The notes: generated from the letters alone by a model not told the origin. Shown: positions 19,488 through 29,322, numbered from the stretch's first letter. The stretch: DNA of 64,000 bases from Sphaerotilus montanus (GCF_013410775.1 NZ_JACCFH010000001.1:310001-374000), one strand, 5' to 3'. Made by a program: numbers and translations.

Positions 19488-20672
19488 TCAGAACGCCGGG
19501 ATGCCGGTGATCGCGCGGCCGAGGATCAGCGCGTGGATGTCGTGCGTGCCCTCGTAGGTGTTGACGACTTCGAGGTTGACGAGGTGGCGCGCCACGCCGA
19601 ACTCGTCCGAGATGCCGTTGCCGCCGAGCATGTCGCGCGCGGTGCGGGCGATGTCGAGCGACTTGCCACACGAGTTGCGCTTCATGATCGAGGTCAGGTC
19701 GATCGCCGCCGAGCCGTCGTCCTTCATCCGGCCCAGCCGCAGACAGCCCTGCAGGCCCAGCGCGATCTCGGTCAGCATGTCGGCCAGCTTCTTCTGAATC
19801 AGCTGGTTCGCGGCCAGCGGCTTGCCGAACTGCTTGCGGTCCATCGTGTACTGGCGCGCCGTCTCGAAACAGAACTCGGCCGCCCCCAGCGCACCCCAGG
19901 CGATGCCGTAGCGGGCGCTGTTCAGGCAGGTGAACGGCCCCTTCAGCCCGCGCACGTCCGGGAAGGCGTTCTCTTCCGGGCAGAACACGTTGTCCATCAC
20001 GATCTCGCCGGTGATCGATGACCGCAAGCCCACCTTGCTGTGGATGGCCGGTGCGCTCAGGCCCTTCCAGCCCTTTTCCAGCACGAAGCCGCGGATCTGG
20101 CCGCCGTCGTCCTTGGCCCAGACCACGAACACGTCGGCGATCGGCGAGTTGGTGATCCACATCTTCGAGCCCGTCAGCGCGTAGCCGCCATCGACCTTGC
20201 GGGCACGGGTCACCATGCTGCCGGGGTCGGAGCCGTGGTCGGGCTCGGTCAGGCCGAAGCAGCCGATCCACTCGCCGGTGGCCAGCTTGGGCAGGTATTT
20301 CTGCTTGGTCGCCTCGTTGCCGAACTCGTTGATCGGCACCATCACCAGCGAGGACTGCACGCTCATCATCGAGCGGTAGCCCGAATCGACCCGCTCCACC
20401 TCGCGCGCCACCAGCCCGTAGCAGACATAGTTCAGGCCCGCACCGCCGTACTGCTCGGGGATGGTGGAACCCAGGAGGCCCAGCGCGCCCATTTCGCGGA
20501 AGATCGCCACGTCGGTGGTCTGGTTCCGGAAGGCGTCGGTCACCCGCGGCATCAGCTGGTCCTGGCAGTAGGCGCGGGCGGCATCCCGCACGGCGCGCTC
20601 GTCGTCGCTGAGCTGCGCGTCGAGCAGCAGCGGATCTTGCCATTGGAAGGAAGCGTGCTTCGGGTGGGCCAT
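19488..20672 (-). CDS. gcdH: Glutaryl-CoA dehydrogenase
   Basis: The predicted product is 394 residues, the normal GcdH length, starting at ATG 20672 after GGAG. It is an acyl-CoA dehydrogenase with FAD-binding segments ([34 protein letters not shown]) and the GcdH-typical catalytic region ending [24 protein letters not shown]. It oxidatively decarboxylates glutaryl-CoA to crotonyl-CoA in lysine, hydroxylysine and tryptophan breakdown. It forms an operon with the CoA-transferase, and the LysR gene opposite probably regulates both. Confidence 0.94.
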   Translation of the reverse strand: MAHPKHASFQWQDPLLLDAQLSDDERAVRDAARAYCQDQLMPRVTDAFRNQTTDVAIFREMGALGLLGSTIPEQYGGAGLNYVCYGLVAREVERVDSGYRSMMSVQSSLVMVPINEFGNEATKQKYLPKLATGEWIGCFGLTEPDHGSDPGSMVTRARKVDGGYALTGSKMWITNSPIADVFVVWAKDDGGQIRGFVLEKGWKGLSAPAIHSKVGLRSSITGEIVMDNVFCPEENAFPDVRGLKGPFTCLNSARYGIAWGALGAAEFCFETARQYTMDRKQFGKPLAANQLIQKKLADMLTEIALGLQGCLRLGRMKDDGSAAIDLTSIMKRNSCGKSLDIARTARDMLGGNGISDEFGVARHLVNLEVVNTYEGTHDIHALILGRAITGIPAF

Positions 20673-20724
20673 GTCGGGATCTCCAAGTTCTGTGCGTGCA
20701 TATCCTAGAGGCACAGGCCGGCCG

Positions 20725-20738
20725 ATTCAAACGAGAAT
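20725..20738. promoter_or_regulatory. Candidate LysR-type operator between gcdH and its regulator
   Basis: The site reads ATTC-N6-GAAT, a perfect dyad of the T-N11-A LysR class. It lies in the 97-bp divergent spacer between gcdH and the LysR gene, 31 bp before the regulator start. The position is right for autorepression and co-activation; binding is not shown. Confidence 0.5.
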
Positions 20739-20769
20739 ATTGCATGCAGCTCTTCCTTGAACGCACTCC

Positions 20770-21666
20770 GTGAAACGCCGCATCCCCAGCACCGCCGCCC
20801 TCACCGCCTTCGACGCCTCGGCCCGCCACGAGAGCTTCACGCGTGCCGCCGAGGAACTGGCACTGACGCAGAGCGCGGTGTGCCGGCAGGTCGCCGGGCT
20901 GGAGACGATGCTCGGAGTGAAGCTGTTCCGGCGCACACGGCGCGGGGTGAAGCTCACCGACGAGGGCCGCGGCTATGCCGACCGCGTGGCCGAGCGGCTC
21001 GACGCGCTGGAGCGGGACGCACTGGAGCTGATGGCCGGCGCAGGCGGCACGCCCGTGATCGAGCTGGCGGTGGTGCCGACCTTCGGCACGCGCTGGCTGC
21101 TGCCGCGGCTGCCGCAGTTCATGCCCGGTGCGGTGCAGATCAACCTGCACACCCGCACCCGCCCCTTCCTGTTCGACGACACGCACTTCGACGCCGCGAT
21201 CTACGCCGGCGATGGCCACTGGCCCGGCTGCATCACGCGCAAGGTGCTGGCCGAGCGGCTGATCGCCGTCTGCAGCCCGACATTGACCGCCACGATGCCA
21301 GCACCGCACACGCTGGCCGCGCTGGCCCGCCTGCCACTGCTGCAGCAGACCACCCGGCCACACGCCTGGCGCCGCTGGTTCGAGGCCGGCGGCCTGGCCT
21401 GCGACGGCGATCTGCGCGGGCCGCGCTACGAGCAGTTCTCGATGAGCGTGCAGGCGGCGATGCTGGGCCTCGGCGTGGCGCTGGTGCCGGACTTCATGGT
21501 CGAGGAGGAACTCGCCCAGGGCCGCCTGCTCCAGCCGATCCCGCAGGCCCACGACAGTGACCGCGCGTACTACTTCGTCGTGCCGGAAGGCCGCGAGCAC
21601 GACCCCTTGCTCGCCCGGTTCGGCGACTGGCTGGCCCGGACCGCAGCGGAGCAGCAACGGTGCTGA
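20770..21666 (+). CDS. LysR-family transcriptional regulator (GcvA-like)
   Basis: The 298-residue protein has an N-terminal winged helix-turn-helix (residues 8-65: TAALTAFDASARHESFTRAAEELALTQSAVCRQVAGLE) and a periplasmic-binding-like effector domain (about 90-295). The N-terminal TALTAFDASARHESFTRAAEEL pattern is that of the GcvA subgroup, which includes GcdR regulators of glutarate use. It is divergent from gcdH, so control of that operon with glutarate or glutaryl-CoA as effector is the likely role. Confidence 0.9.
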   Translation: MKRRIPSTAALTAFDASARHESFTRAAEELALTQSAVCRQVAGLETMLGVKLFRRTRRGVKLTDEGRGYADRVAERLDALERDALELMAGAGGTPVIELAVVPTFGTRWLLPRLPQFMPGAVQINLHTRTRPFLFDDTHFDAAIYAGDGHWPGCITRKVLAERLIAVCSPTLTATMPAPHTLAALARLPLLQQTTRPHAWRRWFEAGGLACDGDLRGPRYEQFSMSVQAAMLGLGVALVPDFMVEEELAQGRLLQPIPQAHDSDRAYYFVVPEGREHDPLLARFGDWLARTAAEQQRC

Positions 21667-22205
21667 CACAACGCACGCCGCAAAGCCCGCAGCGCCTGGC
21701 CGTGCTCGGCAGCGTCTGGCTGTCCTGCGCCGGACAACTGCCGCTGTGGCGGGCGCTGCAGCACCTGCCGGAGCTGGCCGATGGGCGCGCGCCCGTCTTC
21801 ATCGGCTCGACCATGGTGCTGGTGGCCGCCCTCTTCACCCTGGTGTTCTGCGTGCTGGCGTGGCCGCGGGTGATCCGCTGGGCGCTGAGTCTGGCGCTGC
21901 TGGGCACGGTCTGGAGCACGCAGGCGACAGGCGTGCTCGACATGCCGGCCATGACCCAGTACACCGTGCTGGCGGGCGGGCCGCTGGCCTGGCTGTGGAG
22001 TCGCCCGGTCCTTCGCCAGGAAGACACCTGGACCCAGCTGGTGCACAACCTCGGGGTGGCCATGGCCGCCGCCGGGGTGGTCGCCGCGGTGCTGATCCTG
22101 AGCGTGGCCGACTTCTCGTGGATGTGGCTGCAGCACGCGGCGCTGCTCGAACTGCTGTCGCCGATCCGCCTCTGGCGCCTGTCCGGATCCGTCCGGATTC
22201 CATGA
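21660..22205 (+). CDS. Small membrane protein, possibly an EptA-type N-terminal remnant
   Basis: This 181-residue, strongly hydrophobic protein has about four or five membrane helices (near residues 15-33, 47-67, 72-90, 100-115, 128-150). The GTG start overlaps the LysR stop. The stretch VFCVLAWPRVIRWALSLALLGTVWSTQATGVLDMPAMTQYTVLAGG recalls the N-terminal membrane domain (DUF1705) of phosphoethanolamine transferases, but the sulfatase-like catalytic domain is absent. It may be a decayed or repurposed piece. Function unknown. Confidence 0.6.
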   Translation: MLTQRTPQSPQRLAVLGSVWLSCAGQLPLWRALQHLPELADGRAPVFIGSTMVLVAALFTLVFCVLAWPRVIRWALSLALLGTVWSTQATGVLDMPAMTQYTVLAGGPLAWLWSRPVLRQEDTWTQLVHNLGVAMAAAGVVAAVLILSVADFSWMWLQHAALLELLSPIRLWRLSGSVRIP

Positions 22206-22349
22206 CCCGGTCCTGCAGGAGGATCAAGACCGGTCGCTGACCGCGGCCCGTCACGGCAATTTGATTAAATGCAGCGCCAGACTGGCCGCCAGGGGCCATC
22301 ATTCGACAGTCATGATTGCTGCATCAACAGTGCACAGGAGAGTTCCACG

Positions 22350-23225
22350 ATGCGTCGGCGTCTGATGGGGTGGATCACGCTGGTCGTGGCCGTGACCGGC
22401 GGCGCACTCGCGCTGATCGACCGCACGGCACCCGATGTCCAGTCCTATGGAGGCCGGGGCGATGCGCTGCGCGCCGGCTATGCGCTGGAGGCCCCCTATG
22501 CCTTCCGGGATGCACAAGGCCATCTGCGGGGCGAATCCGTCGACACGCTGCGGGCGGTGCTGGAGCGGCTCGGCCTGCCAGAGCCGGTGTGGGTGCATGT
22601 GGAGTTCCCGCGGCTCGTCCATGAACTGCGCAGCGGCCGGATCGATGTCATCGCCGCCGGCCTGTTCATCACCCCCGAGAGGGCGGCGCAGGTCGCGTTC
22701 ACGCGCCCGACCACGTCGGTGCGCCCGGGGCTGCTGGTGACCGCCGGCAACCCGCTGGAGCTGCATGCACTGGGCGACCTGCGGCGCACCAGCGGCGCCA
22801 GGCTGGCCGTTCTGGATGGCTCGGTCGAATGGACCCAGGCACGCGAGGCCGGGATCCCGGAAGCGCAATTGCTGCGCGTGCCGGACCCGGCCAGCGCGCT
22901 CGCGGCCATGCGCTCCGGCCAGGCCGTCGCCTTCGCGCTGTCGAGCCCCTCGCTGCGCTGGATCCTGCGCGAATCACCCGCCGGAATGGCGCTGGCCACG
23001 CCATTCGAGGTGCCACAGCGCGCCGGACAGCCGGATGTCGGCTACCCGGCGTATGCGTTCCGGCACGGCGACCCGATGCGCGAACGCATCGACCAGGCCC
23101 TGTCCGGCTACCTCGGCTCGGCCGCGCACCTGCAGACCATCGCGGGCTACGGTTTCAGCGCCGACGACGTCGCCACCGCCTACGGCATGGTGCCCGCGGC
23201 CCCGGGCACCGGAGCCTCCCGATGA
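22350..23225 (+). CDS. Periplasmic solute-binding protein, family 3
   Basis: The predicted product is 291 residues. The start ATG 22350 has AGGAG ten bases upstream. An N-terminal signal or anchor (residues 5-24) precedes a family 3 periplasmic binding domain (GYALEAPYAFRDAQGHLRGESVDTLRAVL, RSGRIDVIAAGLFITPERAAQVAFTRP, and a C-terminal PAYAFRHGDPMRERIDQALSGYL). No ABC permease or ATPase is adjacent. Its stop overlaps the start of a large GGDEF-EAL protein (ATGA), so it probably acts as the periplasmic ligand receptor that signals to that protein. Confidence 0.88.
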   Translation: MRRRLMGWITLVVAVTGGALALIDRTAPDVQSYGGRGDALRAGYALEAPYAFRDAQGHLRGESVDTLRAVLERLGLPEPVWVHVEFPRLVHELRSGRIDVIAAGLFITPERAAQVAFTRPTTSVRPGLLVTAGNPLELHALGDLRRTSGARLAVLDGSVEWTQAREAGIPEAQLLRVPDPASALAAMRSGQAVAFALSSPSLRWILRESPAGMALATPFEVPQRAGQPDVGYPAYAFRHGDPMRERIDQALSGYLGSAAHLQTIAGYGFSADDVATAYGMVPAAPGTGASR

Positions 23226-26200
23226 CCGGCGAACGGACGCCCTCGTCACCGACGGCCCGCCCCCGCCACGCCGGCCGCCTGCTGGGCGTGATCGCCGTGT
23301 TCGGCGCACTCTGTCTGTGCCTGATCGCCTGGAGCGATCTGCGCTGGCGCACCACGCTGACCGACACCGGCCAGCCGATCCAGCTGATCGACCGGGTCCG
23401 CCTGCACCTGCAGGCCGCCGAGTTGCAGGCCGAGCGCCTGCGGGCCGGAGACACCAGTGCCAGTGCCGCCGCCATCGACGCGGAACTCGAGAACGCCGTC
23501 CTGAGCAGCACAGCCCTGCAGGCCAGGGTCCGCGCCATGCACGACGGCACGGCGCTGAACGCACAGTGGATCCAGGCCGCCGACCGGTACGTCGAGCAGG
23601 TCTCCCGCAGCCGGCAGACCCTGCGCGAGCGCATGGCCGACCACCCCGGCAGCCCGGCCCTCGCGCTGCGGGCCCTGCACCTCGACATCGACCAGACGGC
23701 GATGACGATGGAGCGCCTCGCCCTGGAGATCCGCCAGGAGCGCCTGCAGCAGCAGAGCCATCTGAGCCGGGTGACGCTGGTGCTGATCGCGCTCGGCACC
23801 GCCGGCCTGATGCTGCTCTTCTACCGCCACACCCGCCAGCGCGAGCACACCCTCGACGAACTCGCACGCCGGGAAGCCCACCTGCAGGCCTTTGCCGCAG
23901 CCGTGCCGGACGTGTCGTTTGTCCTGGATGCGCATGGCACCTACCTCGAGATCTTCGGCCAGAGCGACAAGCTGGTTGCTCCGGCCGAGGAACTGATCGG
24001 CCGCCGCTACCAGGACTTCATGCCAACCGAGGCCAGCCAGCGCATCGACGCCATCATCCGCCGCACGCTGGCGACCCGCGAAGTCACGCACACGGAATAC
24101 AGCATCCAGCTCCACGGCGAGACCCGCTGGTTCGAAGCCCGTGCACATGCGCTGCCGGGCGAAGCCGATCAGGTCGTCGCCATCAGCTGGGACATCAGCG
24201 AGCGCAAGCACAACGAACTGCGGGTCAAGACGCTCAGCCGGCTCTACAGCTTCCTGAGCCAGGTGAACCAGTCGATCGTCTGGACACGGACCCCGGACGA
24301 GCTGTACCGGCGCATCTGCCAGGTCGCCATCAGCCACGGCCACTTCCGCATGGCCTGGATCGCCCAGCGCAATGCGCAGCAGACGGTGCTGACGCTGGTC
24401 GCCCACAGCGGCGCGGCCGACCACACCGTCCCGGAACACCAGCCCCGCGACCTGCCGCTCGACGCCACCGGACCCGATGCCGAGCACCCCGCCGTGCGCA
24501 CCTGGCGCAGCGGCCACCTGCGCTGGGATGTGCCGGCCGGCGCATCCAGCCAGGCCGTGGCGATTCCGGTGCACTGCAACGACACGATGACCGCCGTGCT
24601 GGTGCTGGTGCGGGAGCGCTTCAATCCGGACGACCCGGAGGAGCAGGCGCTGTTCAACGAGATCAGCACCGACATGTCCTATGCGCTGACCCAGTTCCAG
24701 CGCCGGGAGCAGTGGCGCGAAGGCCAGGACCGCAGCCGGCTGCTGGCGGCCGCGCTCGAAAGCACGCAGGACGGCGTGATCGTGACCGACATGCGCGGCC
24801 GCATCGTCTCGGTGAACCGGGCCTTCACCGAGATCACCGGCTACAGCGAACAGGAGGCCCTCGGCCAGAACACCGACTTCCTGCACTCCGACCGCCAGCC
24901 CGCCGATTTCCACGAGGTGGTCCGGGACCGCGTGCTGCGCGACGGACGCTGGCAGGGCGAACTGTGGAGCCAGCGCAAGGACGGCGCCTACCAGGCGCTG
25001 TGGAATTCCGTGGCCACCGTCTCGAACGAGCAGGGGCTGCCGACCCACCTCGTCACGGTCTTCACCGACATCACCGCCAAGAAGGAGGTCGAGGCGCAGT
25101 TGCAGGAACTCGCCCACGTCGACAGCCTGACCGGTCTGCCGAACCGGCTGATGGTGCTGTCGCGGCTGGAGCATGCGCTGGCGGCGGCACGGCGCAAGCA
25201 CCACAAGGTCGCCGTGCTCTACATCGACCTGGACAACTTCAAGAACGTCAATGACAGCCTCGGCCACAACGCCGGGGACCAGCTGCTGCTCGGCGTCGCG
25301 CAGCGCCTGGCGCACCGCACCCGGCGCGAGGACACGCTCGGCCGGCTCGGCGGCGACGAGTTCATCCTCGTGCTGGAAACCCTGCGCGACGGCGAAGATG
25401 CCGCCGCGGTCGCGCAGGAACTGCTGCACCTGCTGGCCAGCCCGTTCGACGTCGGCCCGAGCGAGGTCTATGTGCAGGCCTCGATCGGCATCAGCCTCTA
25501 TCCGGACGACGGCACCGAGGTCGAGGAACTGTTGCGCGACGCCGACACGGCGATGTACCAGGCCAAGCGCGCCGGACGCGGCACCTACCGCTACTACACG
25601 GAAGCGCTGACGCAGGCCGCGCAGGTCCGGCTGCAGCTCGACACCCGCCTGCGCCGCGCCCTGGCGCGCCAGGAATTCGAGCTCTGGTACCAGCCGCTCT
25701 ACCGCCTGCACGATCGGCGGCTGATCGGCCTGGAAGCGCTGGTCCGCCTCCACCAGCCCGGATTGCCACCGGTGGGTCCGGCCGAGTTCATCCCGGTGCT
25801 GGAGGACACCGGCCACATCGTGGCACTCGGCGAGTGGGTCACGAACGAGGCCTGCCGCCAGGGCCGGGCCTGGCTGGACGAGGGGCTCGATTTCGGCCGC
25901 ATCGCGGTCAACATCTCCTCGGTCGAGATGCAGCGCGGCGGCACGGTCGCCCGGGTGCAGCGTGCGCTGGACACCCATGGCCTCGCGGCCGAGTACCTGG
26001 AGCTGGAAATCACCGAATCGGGCCTGATGCAGCAGGGCGACCACAGCGAGGCCTTCCTGCACAGCCTGCGCGCGATGGGCGTGCAGCTCGCCATCGACGA
26101 CTTCGGCACCGGCTATTCGTCGCTGGCGCACCTGAAACGCTTCCCGGTCGGCAAGCTCAAGATCGACCGCGGCTTCATCCGCGACCTGATGACCGACAGC

Positions 26201-26461
26201 GCCGACGCGCAACTCGTCCACGCCATGGTCGCGATGGGCCGCAGCCTGGGCATCTCGGTGCTGGCCGAAGGCGTCGAGACCGAGGAGCAGATGCGCCACC
26301 TGCGGGACATCGGCTGCGAGGCAGCACAGGGCTACTTCTTCGGCCGGCCGGCCCCGGCCGCCACTGCACGCCAGTGGCTGAACCCTGCCGGCACGGAGGG
26401 GGCCGGCCCTTGCAGCGGCGGGACAGGCGCCACTGACGCCGAAGTGTGGCCGGTGATCTGA
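23222..26461 (+). CDS. Membrane PAS-GAF-PAS-GGDEF-EAL cyclic di-GMP protein
   Basis: The predicted product is 1,079 residues. Membrane helices lie near residues 15-38 and 180-200 and enclose a helical periplasmic domain. Then come PAS (about 215-330), GAF-like (335-500), PAS (505-630), GGDEF (about 640-800; intact RLGGDEFILVL) and EAL (about 815-1060; intact LEALVR, with DDFGTGYSSLAHL and KIDRGFI). Both catalytic centres look competent, so it may be a phosphodiesterase tuned by its GGDEF domain or a bifunctional enzyme. It is coupled to the upstream binding protein, which likely controls it through the periplasmic domain. Confidence 0.93.
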   Translation: MTGERTPSSPTARPRHAGRLLGVIAVFGALCLCLIAWSDLRWRTTLTDTGQPIQLIDRVRLHLQAAELQAERLRAGDTSASAAAIDAELENAVLSSTALQARVRAMHDGTALNAQWIQAADRYVEQVSRSRQTLRERMADHPGSPALALRALHLDIDQTAMTMERLALEIRQERLQQQSHLSRVTLVLIALGTAGLMLLFYRHTRQREHTLDELARREAHLQAFAAAVPDVSFVLDAHGTYLEIFGQSDKLVAPAEELIGRRYQDFMPTEASQRIDAIIRRTLATREVTHTEYSIQLHGETRWFEARAHALPGEADQVVAISWDISERKHNELRVKTLSRLYSFLSQVNQSIVWTRTPDELYRRICQVAISHGHFRMAWIAQRNAQQTVLTLVAHSGAADHTVPEHQPRDLPLDATGPDAEHPAVRTWRSGHLRWDVPAGASSQAVAIPVHCNDTMTAVLVLVRERFNPDDPEEQALFNEISTDMSYALTQFQRREQWREGQDRSRLLAAALESTQDGVIVTDMRGRIVSVNRAFTEITGYSEQEALGQNTDFLHSDRQPADFHEVVRDRVLRDGRWQGELWSQRKDGAYQALWNSVATVSNEQGLPTHLVTVFTDITAKKEVEAQLQELAHVDSLTGLPNRLMVLSRLEHALAAARRKHHKVAVLYIDLDNFKNVNDSLGHNAGDQLLLGVAQRLAHRTRREDTLGRLGGDEFILVLETLRDGEDAAAVAQELLHLLASPFDVGPSEVYVQASIGISLYPDDGTEVEELLRDADTAMYQAKRAGRGTYRYYTEALTQAAQVRLQLDTRLRRALARQEFELWYQPLYRLHDRRLIGLEALVRLHQPGLPPVGPAEFIPVLEDTGHIVALGEWVTNEACRQGRAWLDEGLDFGRIAVNISSVEMQRGGTVARVQRALDTHGLAAEYLELEITESGLMQQGDHSEAFLHSLRAMGVQLAIDDFGTGYSSLAHLKRFPVGKLKIDRGFIRDLMTDSADAQLVHAMVAMGRSLGISVLAEGVETEEQMRHLRDIGCEAAQGYFFGRPAPAATARQWLNPAGTEGAGPCSGGTGATDAEVWPVI

Positions 26462-26507
26462 GCGGCGGCCATCGACGGGCCTCCGGGCACGCTCCTACAA
26501 TGGCCCG

Positions 26508-27371
26508 GTGAACATCTCCAACGCCGACCTGCACTGCCACTCCACCGTCTCCGACGGCACGCTGAGTCCCGAAGCCCTCGCCGAGCGCGCCCGCGCCAAC
26601 GGCGTCGAACTCTGGGCCCTCACCGACCACGACGAGATCGGTGGCCAGCAGCGCGCCCGCGACGCCGCACGCGCGCAGGGGCTGCCGCACCTGACCGGCG
26701 TGGAGATCTCCGTGACCTTCGCGGGCGAGACGGTGCACATCGTCGGCCTGGGCTTCGACGACCGCGACGAGGCGCTCTGCCAGGGTCTGGCCGCCACCCG
26801 CGGTGGCCGCGAGGAGCGGGCCCGCGAGATGGCGGCCGAGCTGCTCAAGGTCGGCATCCCCGGCGCCTTCGAGGGCGCGCTGAAGTACGTCGGCAACCCG
26901 GACCTGATCTCGCGCACCCACTTCGCGCGCTACCTGGTCGAGACCGGCCGCTGCAGCGACACCAACGACGTCTTCCGCAAGTACCTGGCCGACGGCAAGC
27001 CCGGTTACGTGCCCCACCGCTGGGCCGGCCTGGGCGACGCGGTGCGCTGGATCACGCAGGCCGGCGGCATCGCCGTGATCGCCCACCCGGGCCGCTACCA
27101 CCGCTTCACCCCGACCACCGAGTTCGCGCTGTTCTCCGAGTTCAAGGAACACGGCGGCCAGGGCGTCGAGGTCGTCACCGGCAGCCACACCACGGCCGAA
27201 TACGGCAAGTACGCCGCGATGGCCATCGAGTTCGATCTGGCCGCCTCGCGCGGCAGCGACTTCCACTCGCCGGCCGAAAGCCGCACCGACCTCGGCAAGC
27301 TGCCCCGCCTGCCCTCCCAGCTGACCCCGGTGTGGGAGCTGCTCGCCGAGCGCATCACGCACCCGGCCTGA
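26508..27371 (+). CDS. PHP-domain phosphoesterase (RNase AM / nucleoside 3',5'-bisphosphate phosphatase type)
   Basis: The 287-residue protein is an open PHP-fold enzyme: metal ligands in ADLHCHSTVSDG (residues 7-17), LTDHDEIGG, GVEISV, the late IAHPGRY, and SDFHSP near residue 250. Its nearest known relatives are YciV/RNase AM, which hydrolyses 3',5'-nucleoside bisphosphates and trims short RNA 5' ends. The GTG start at 26508 gives the conserved N-terminus. It is followed 20 bp on by a YciO gene, the same order as in many proteobacteria. Confidence 0.9.
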   Translation: MNISNADLHCHSTVSDGTLSPEALAERARANGVELWALTDHDEIGGQQRARDAARAQGLPHLTGVEISVTFAGETVHIVGLGFDDRDEALCQGLAATRGGREERAREMAAELLKVGIPGAFEGALKYVGNPDLISRTHFARYLVETGRCSDTNDVFRKYLADGKPGYVPHRWAGLGDAVRWITQAGGIAVIAHPGRYHRFTPTTEFALFSEFKEHGGQGVEVVTGSHTTAEYGKYAAMAIEFDLAASRGSDFHSPAESRTDLGKLPRLPSQLTPVWELLAERITHPA

Positions 27372-27391
27372 TCCACTTTCCTGCTCTGTCC

Positions 27392-28021
27392 ATGGCCGCC
27401 CAGTACTTCGAAGTCCACCCCGACAATCCCCAGCCGCGCCTGCTCCGCCAGGCGGTGGCGATTCTCGCCGCCGGCGGTGTCGCGGCCATCCCGACCGACT
27501 CCAGCTACGCGCTGGTCTGCCACCTCGACGACAAGGCGGCCGTCGATGCGCTGCGCCGCGCCCGTGGCGTGGACGACAAGCACCACCTGACGCTGCTGTG
27601 CCGCGACCTGTCCGAACTGGCGAGTTACGCCAAGGTGGACAACAAGCAGTACCGCCTGCTCAAGAGCGCCACACCCGGCCCCTACACCTTCATCCTGGAG
27701 GCGACCAAGGAAGTACCGCGCCGCGTCTCGCACCCGTCGCGGCGCACCATCGGCCTGCGCGTGCCGGACCACGTCGTCACCCAGGAACTGCTCGGCCTGC
27801 TGGGCCAGCCGCTGCTGTGCACCACGCTGATCCCGCGCGGCGAGACCGAGCCGCTCAACGACGCCGAAGAGATCCGCGAGCGCTACGACCACCTGATCCA
27901 GGCCGTGGTCGACTCCGGCGCCTGCCCGGCCGAGCCGACCTCGGTGATCGACCTGAGCGGCGGCGACCCGGTGGTGATCCGTGTCGGACGGGGCGATCTG
28001 GCCGCACTTGGTCTGGCGTGA
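27392..28021 (+). CDS. yciO: YciO family protein (Sua5/YrdC-like)
   Basis: The predicted product is 209 residues, starting at ATG 27392 (MAAQYFEVHPDNPQPRLL). It has a YrdC-type fold with GGVAAIPTDSSYAL, the KHHLTLLCRDLSEL segment typical of YciO rather than TsaC, and the PGPYTFILEATKEVPRR loop. YciO relatives catalyse or resemble threonylcarbamoyl-adenylate synthesis; whether this one does is uncertain. It is the second gene of the PHP-yciO pair. Confidence 0.88.
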   Translation: MAAQYFEVHPDNPQPRLLRQAVAILAAGGVAAIPTDSSYALVCHLDDKAAVDALRRARGVDDKHHLTLLCRDLSELASYAKVDNKQYRLLKSATPGPYTFILEATKEVPRRVSHPSRRTIGLRVPDHVVTQELLGLLGQPLLCTTLIPRGETEPLNDAEEIRERYDHLIQAVVDSGACPAEPTSVIDLSGGDPVVIRVGRGDLAALGLA

Positions 28022-28036
28022 GCGACGGAGGCCGGC

Positions 28037-28537
28037 ATGGCGAAGAAGTCCGCCCACGTCAGCGAAACCCCCGCGACGCAGTTTCTCAAGGCGCAGGGTG
28101 TCGCCTACACCGAACACCCCTATGACTACGTGGACCACGGCGGCACGGCCGAGTCCGCGCGCCAGCTGGGGGTGGACGAGCACGCCGTCGTCAAGACGCT
28201 GGTGATGCAGGACCAGGACGCGAAGCCGCTGGTCATCCTGATGCACGGCGACCGCCAGGTCAGCACCAAGAACCTCGCGCGCCAGATCGGTGCGAAGAAG
28301 GTCGAACCCTGCAAGCCCGAGGTGGCGCAGCGCCACAGCGGCTTCCTCGTCGGCGGCACCTCGCCGTTCGGTTTTCGCAAGGCGGTGCCGGTGTATGTCG
28401 AATCGACCGTGCTCGGGATCGAGCGCATCTACATCAATGGTGGCCGGCGCGGCTACCTCGTCGGCATCGCGCCGGCGGTGCTGACCACCACGCTGGGCGC
28501 CACCGCGGTACAGGCGGCAGAGCCGGTCAGAAGCTGA
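28037..28537 (+). CDS. ybaK: YbaK/EbsC-type Cys-tRNA(Pro) deacylase
   Basis: The 166-residue protein matches YbaK. It has an N-terminal TPATQFLKAQGVAYTEHPYDY, the VVKTLVMQDQDAKPLVILMHGDRQVSTKNLAR core with the conserved catalytic-region Lys, and GTSPFGFRKAVPVYVE. YbaK hydrolyses Cys-tRNA(Pro) formed by mis-charging. It starts 15 bp after yciO and is likely co-transcribed. Confidence 0.92.
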   Translation: MAKKSAHVSETPATQFLKAQGVAYTEHPYDYVDHGGTAESARQLGVDEHAVVKTLVMQDQDAKPLVILMHGDRQVSTKNLARQIGAKKVEPCKPEVAQRHSGFLVGGTSPFGFRKAVPVYVESTVLGIERIYINGGRRGYLVGIAPAVLTTTLGATAVQAAEPVRS

Positions 28538-28605
28538 TCCGCCGGTGCTGCCCCAAGGGCGGCTTACACTGACGGACTGTCTCCCAGCTCTCTCGCGCAC
28601 AACCC

Positions 28606-29322
28606 ATGACCACGCTCTGGATCGTGGTGGCCACCGTGGCCGCCTACCTCATCGGCTCGCTTTCGTTCGCCGTCATCATCAGCAAGTCCATGGGTCTGGA
28701 CGACCCCCGCAGCTACGGCTCGGGCAACCCGGGTGCGACCAACGTGCTGCGCTCGGGCAACAAGAAGGCGGCGGTCCTGACGCTGGTGTTCGACGCGGTC
28801 AAGGGGCTGGTGCCCGTGCTGCTGGTCCAGCAGTTCGGCGCTCCCTACGGACTGGGCGAAGGCACCGCGGCGCTGGTCGGCCTCGCAGCATTCCTGGGCC
28901 ATCTGTGGCCGGTGTTCTTCGGCTTCGTGGGCGGCAAGGGGGTCGCCACCGCCGCCGGCGTGCTACTGGGCTTCAATGTCTGGCTCGGGCTGGCGACGCT
29001 GGCGGTGTGGGGGCTGGTGGCCTACGGCTCGCGCTACTCCTCGCTCGCAGCGCTGGTCGCGGCGGTGGCTGCGCCCGTGATCCAGACCGTCGTCTGGGGC
29101 CCGTCCACCGCGACGCTGGCGATCGTGGTGATGTGCCTGCTGCTGGTCTGGCGCCACGGCGCCAACATCAGCAAGCTGATGAAGGGCACCGAAAGCCGCA
29201 TCGGCCAGAAGGCGGTGGCAGCGCCCGAGGCCGACGTCGCCAGAACCACCACGCCGCGCCCGGCCAAGTCGGCGAGCAAGCCCCCGCGTGGCACGCGGCA
29301 ACACCGCAAGCAGACCCACTGA
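28606..29322 (+). CDS. plsY: Acyl-phosphate glycerol-3-phosphate acyltransferase PlsY
   Basis: The 238-residue membrane protein has the PlsY motifs: [13 protein letters not shown] (motif 1), [12 protein letters not shown] (motif 2, glycerol-3-phosphate site) and [16 protein letters not shown] (motif 3). There are about five helices. It makes lysophosphatidate from acyl-phosphate. The C-terminal 35 residues form a basic, Pro/Ala/Lys-rich cytoplasmic tail beyond the usual 200-residue length. Confidence 0.95.
   Translation: MTTLWIVVATVAAYLIGSLSFAVIISKSMGLDDPRSYGSGNPGATNVLRSGNKKAAVLTLVFDAVKGLVPVLLVQQFGAPYGLGEGTAALVGLAAFLGHLWPVFFGFVGGKGVATAAGVLLGFNVWLGLATLAVWGLVAYGSRYSSLAALVAAVAAPVIQTVVWGPSTATLAIVVMCLLLVWRHGANISKLMKGTESRIGQKAVAAPEADVARTTTPRPAKSASKPPRGTRQHRKQTH

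Noticed and set aside
23246..26299. A 1,017-codon antisense frame under the GGDEF-EAL gene
   Set aside because: Low-complexity shadow of a clear multi-domain gene.
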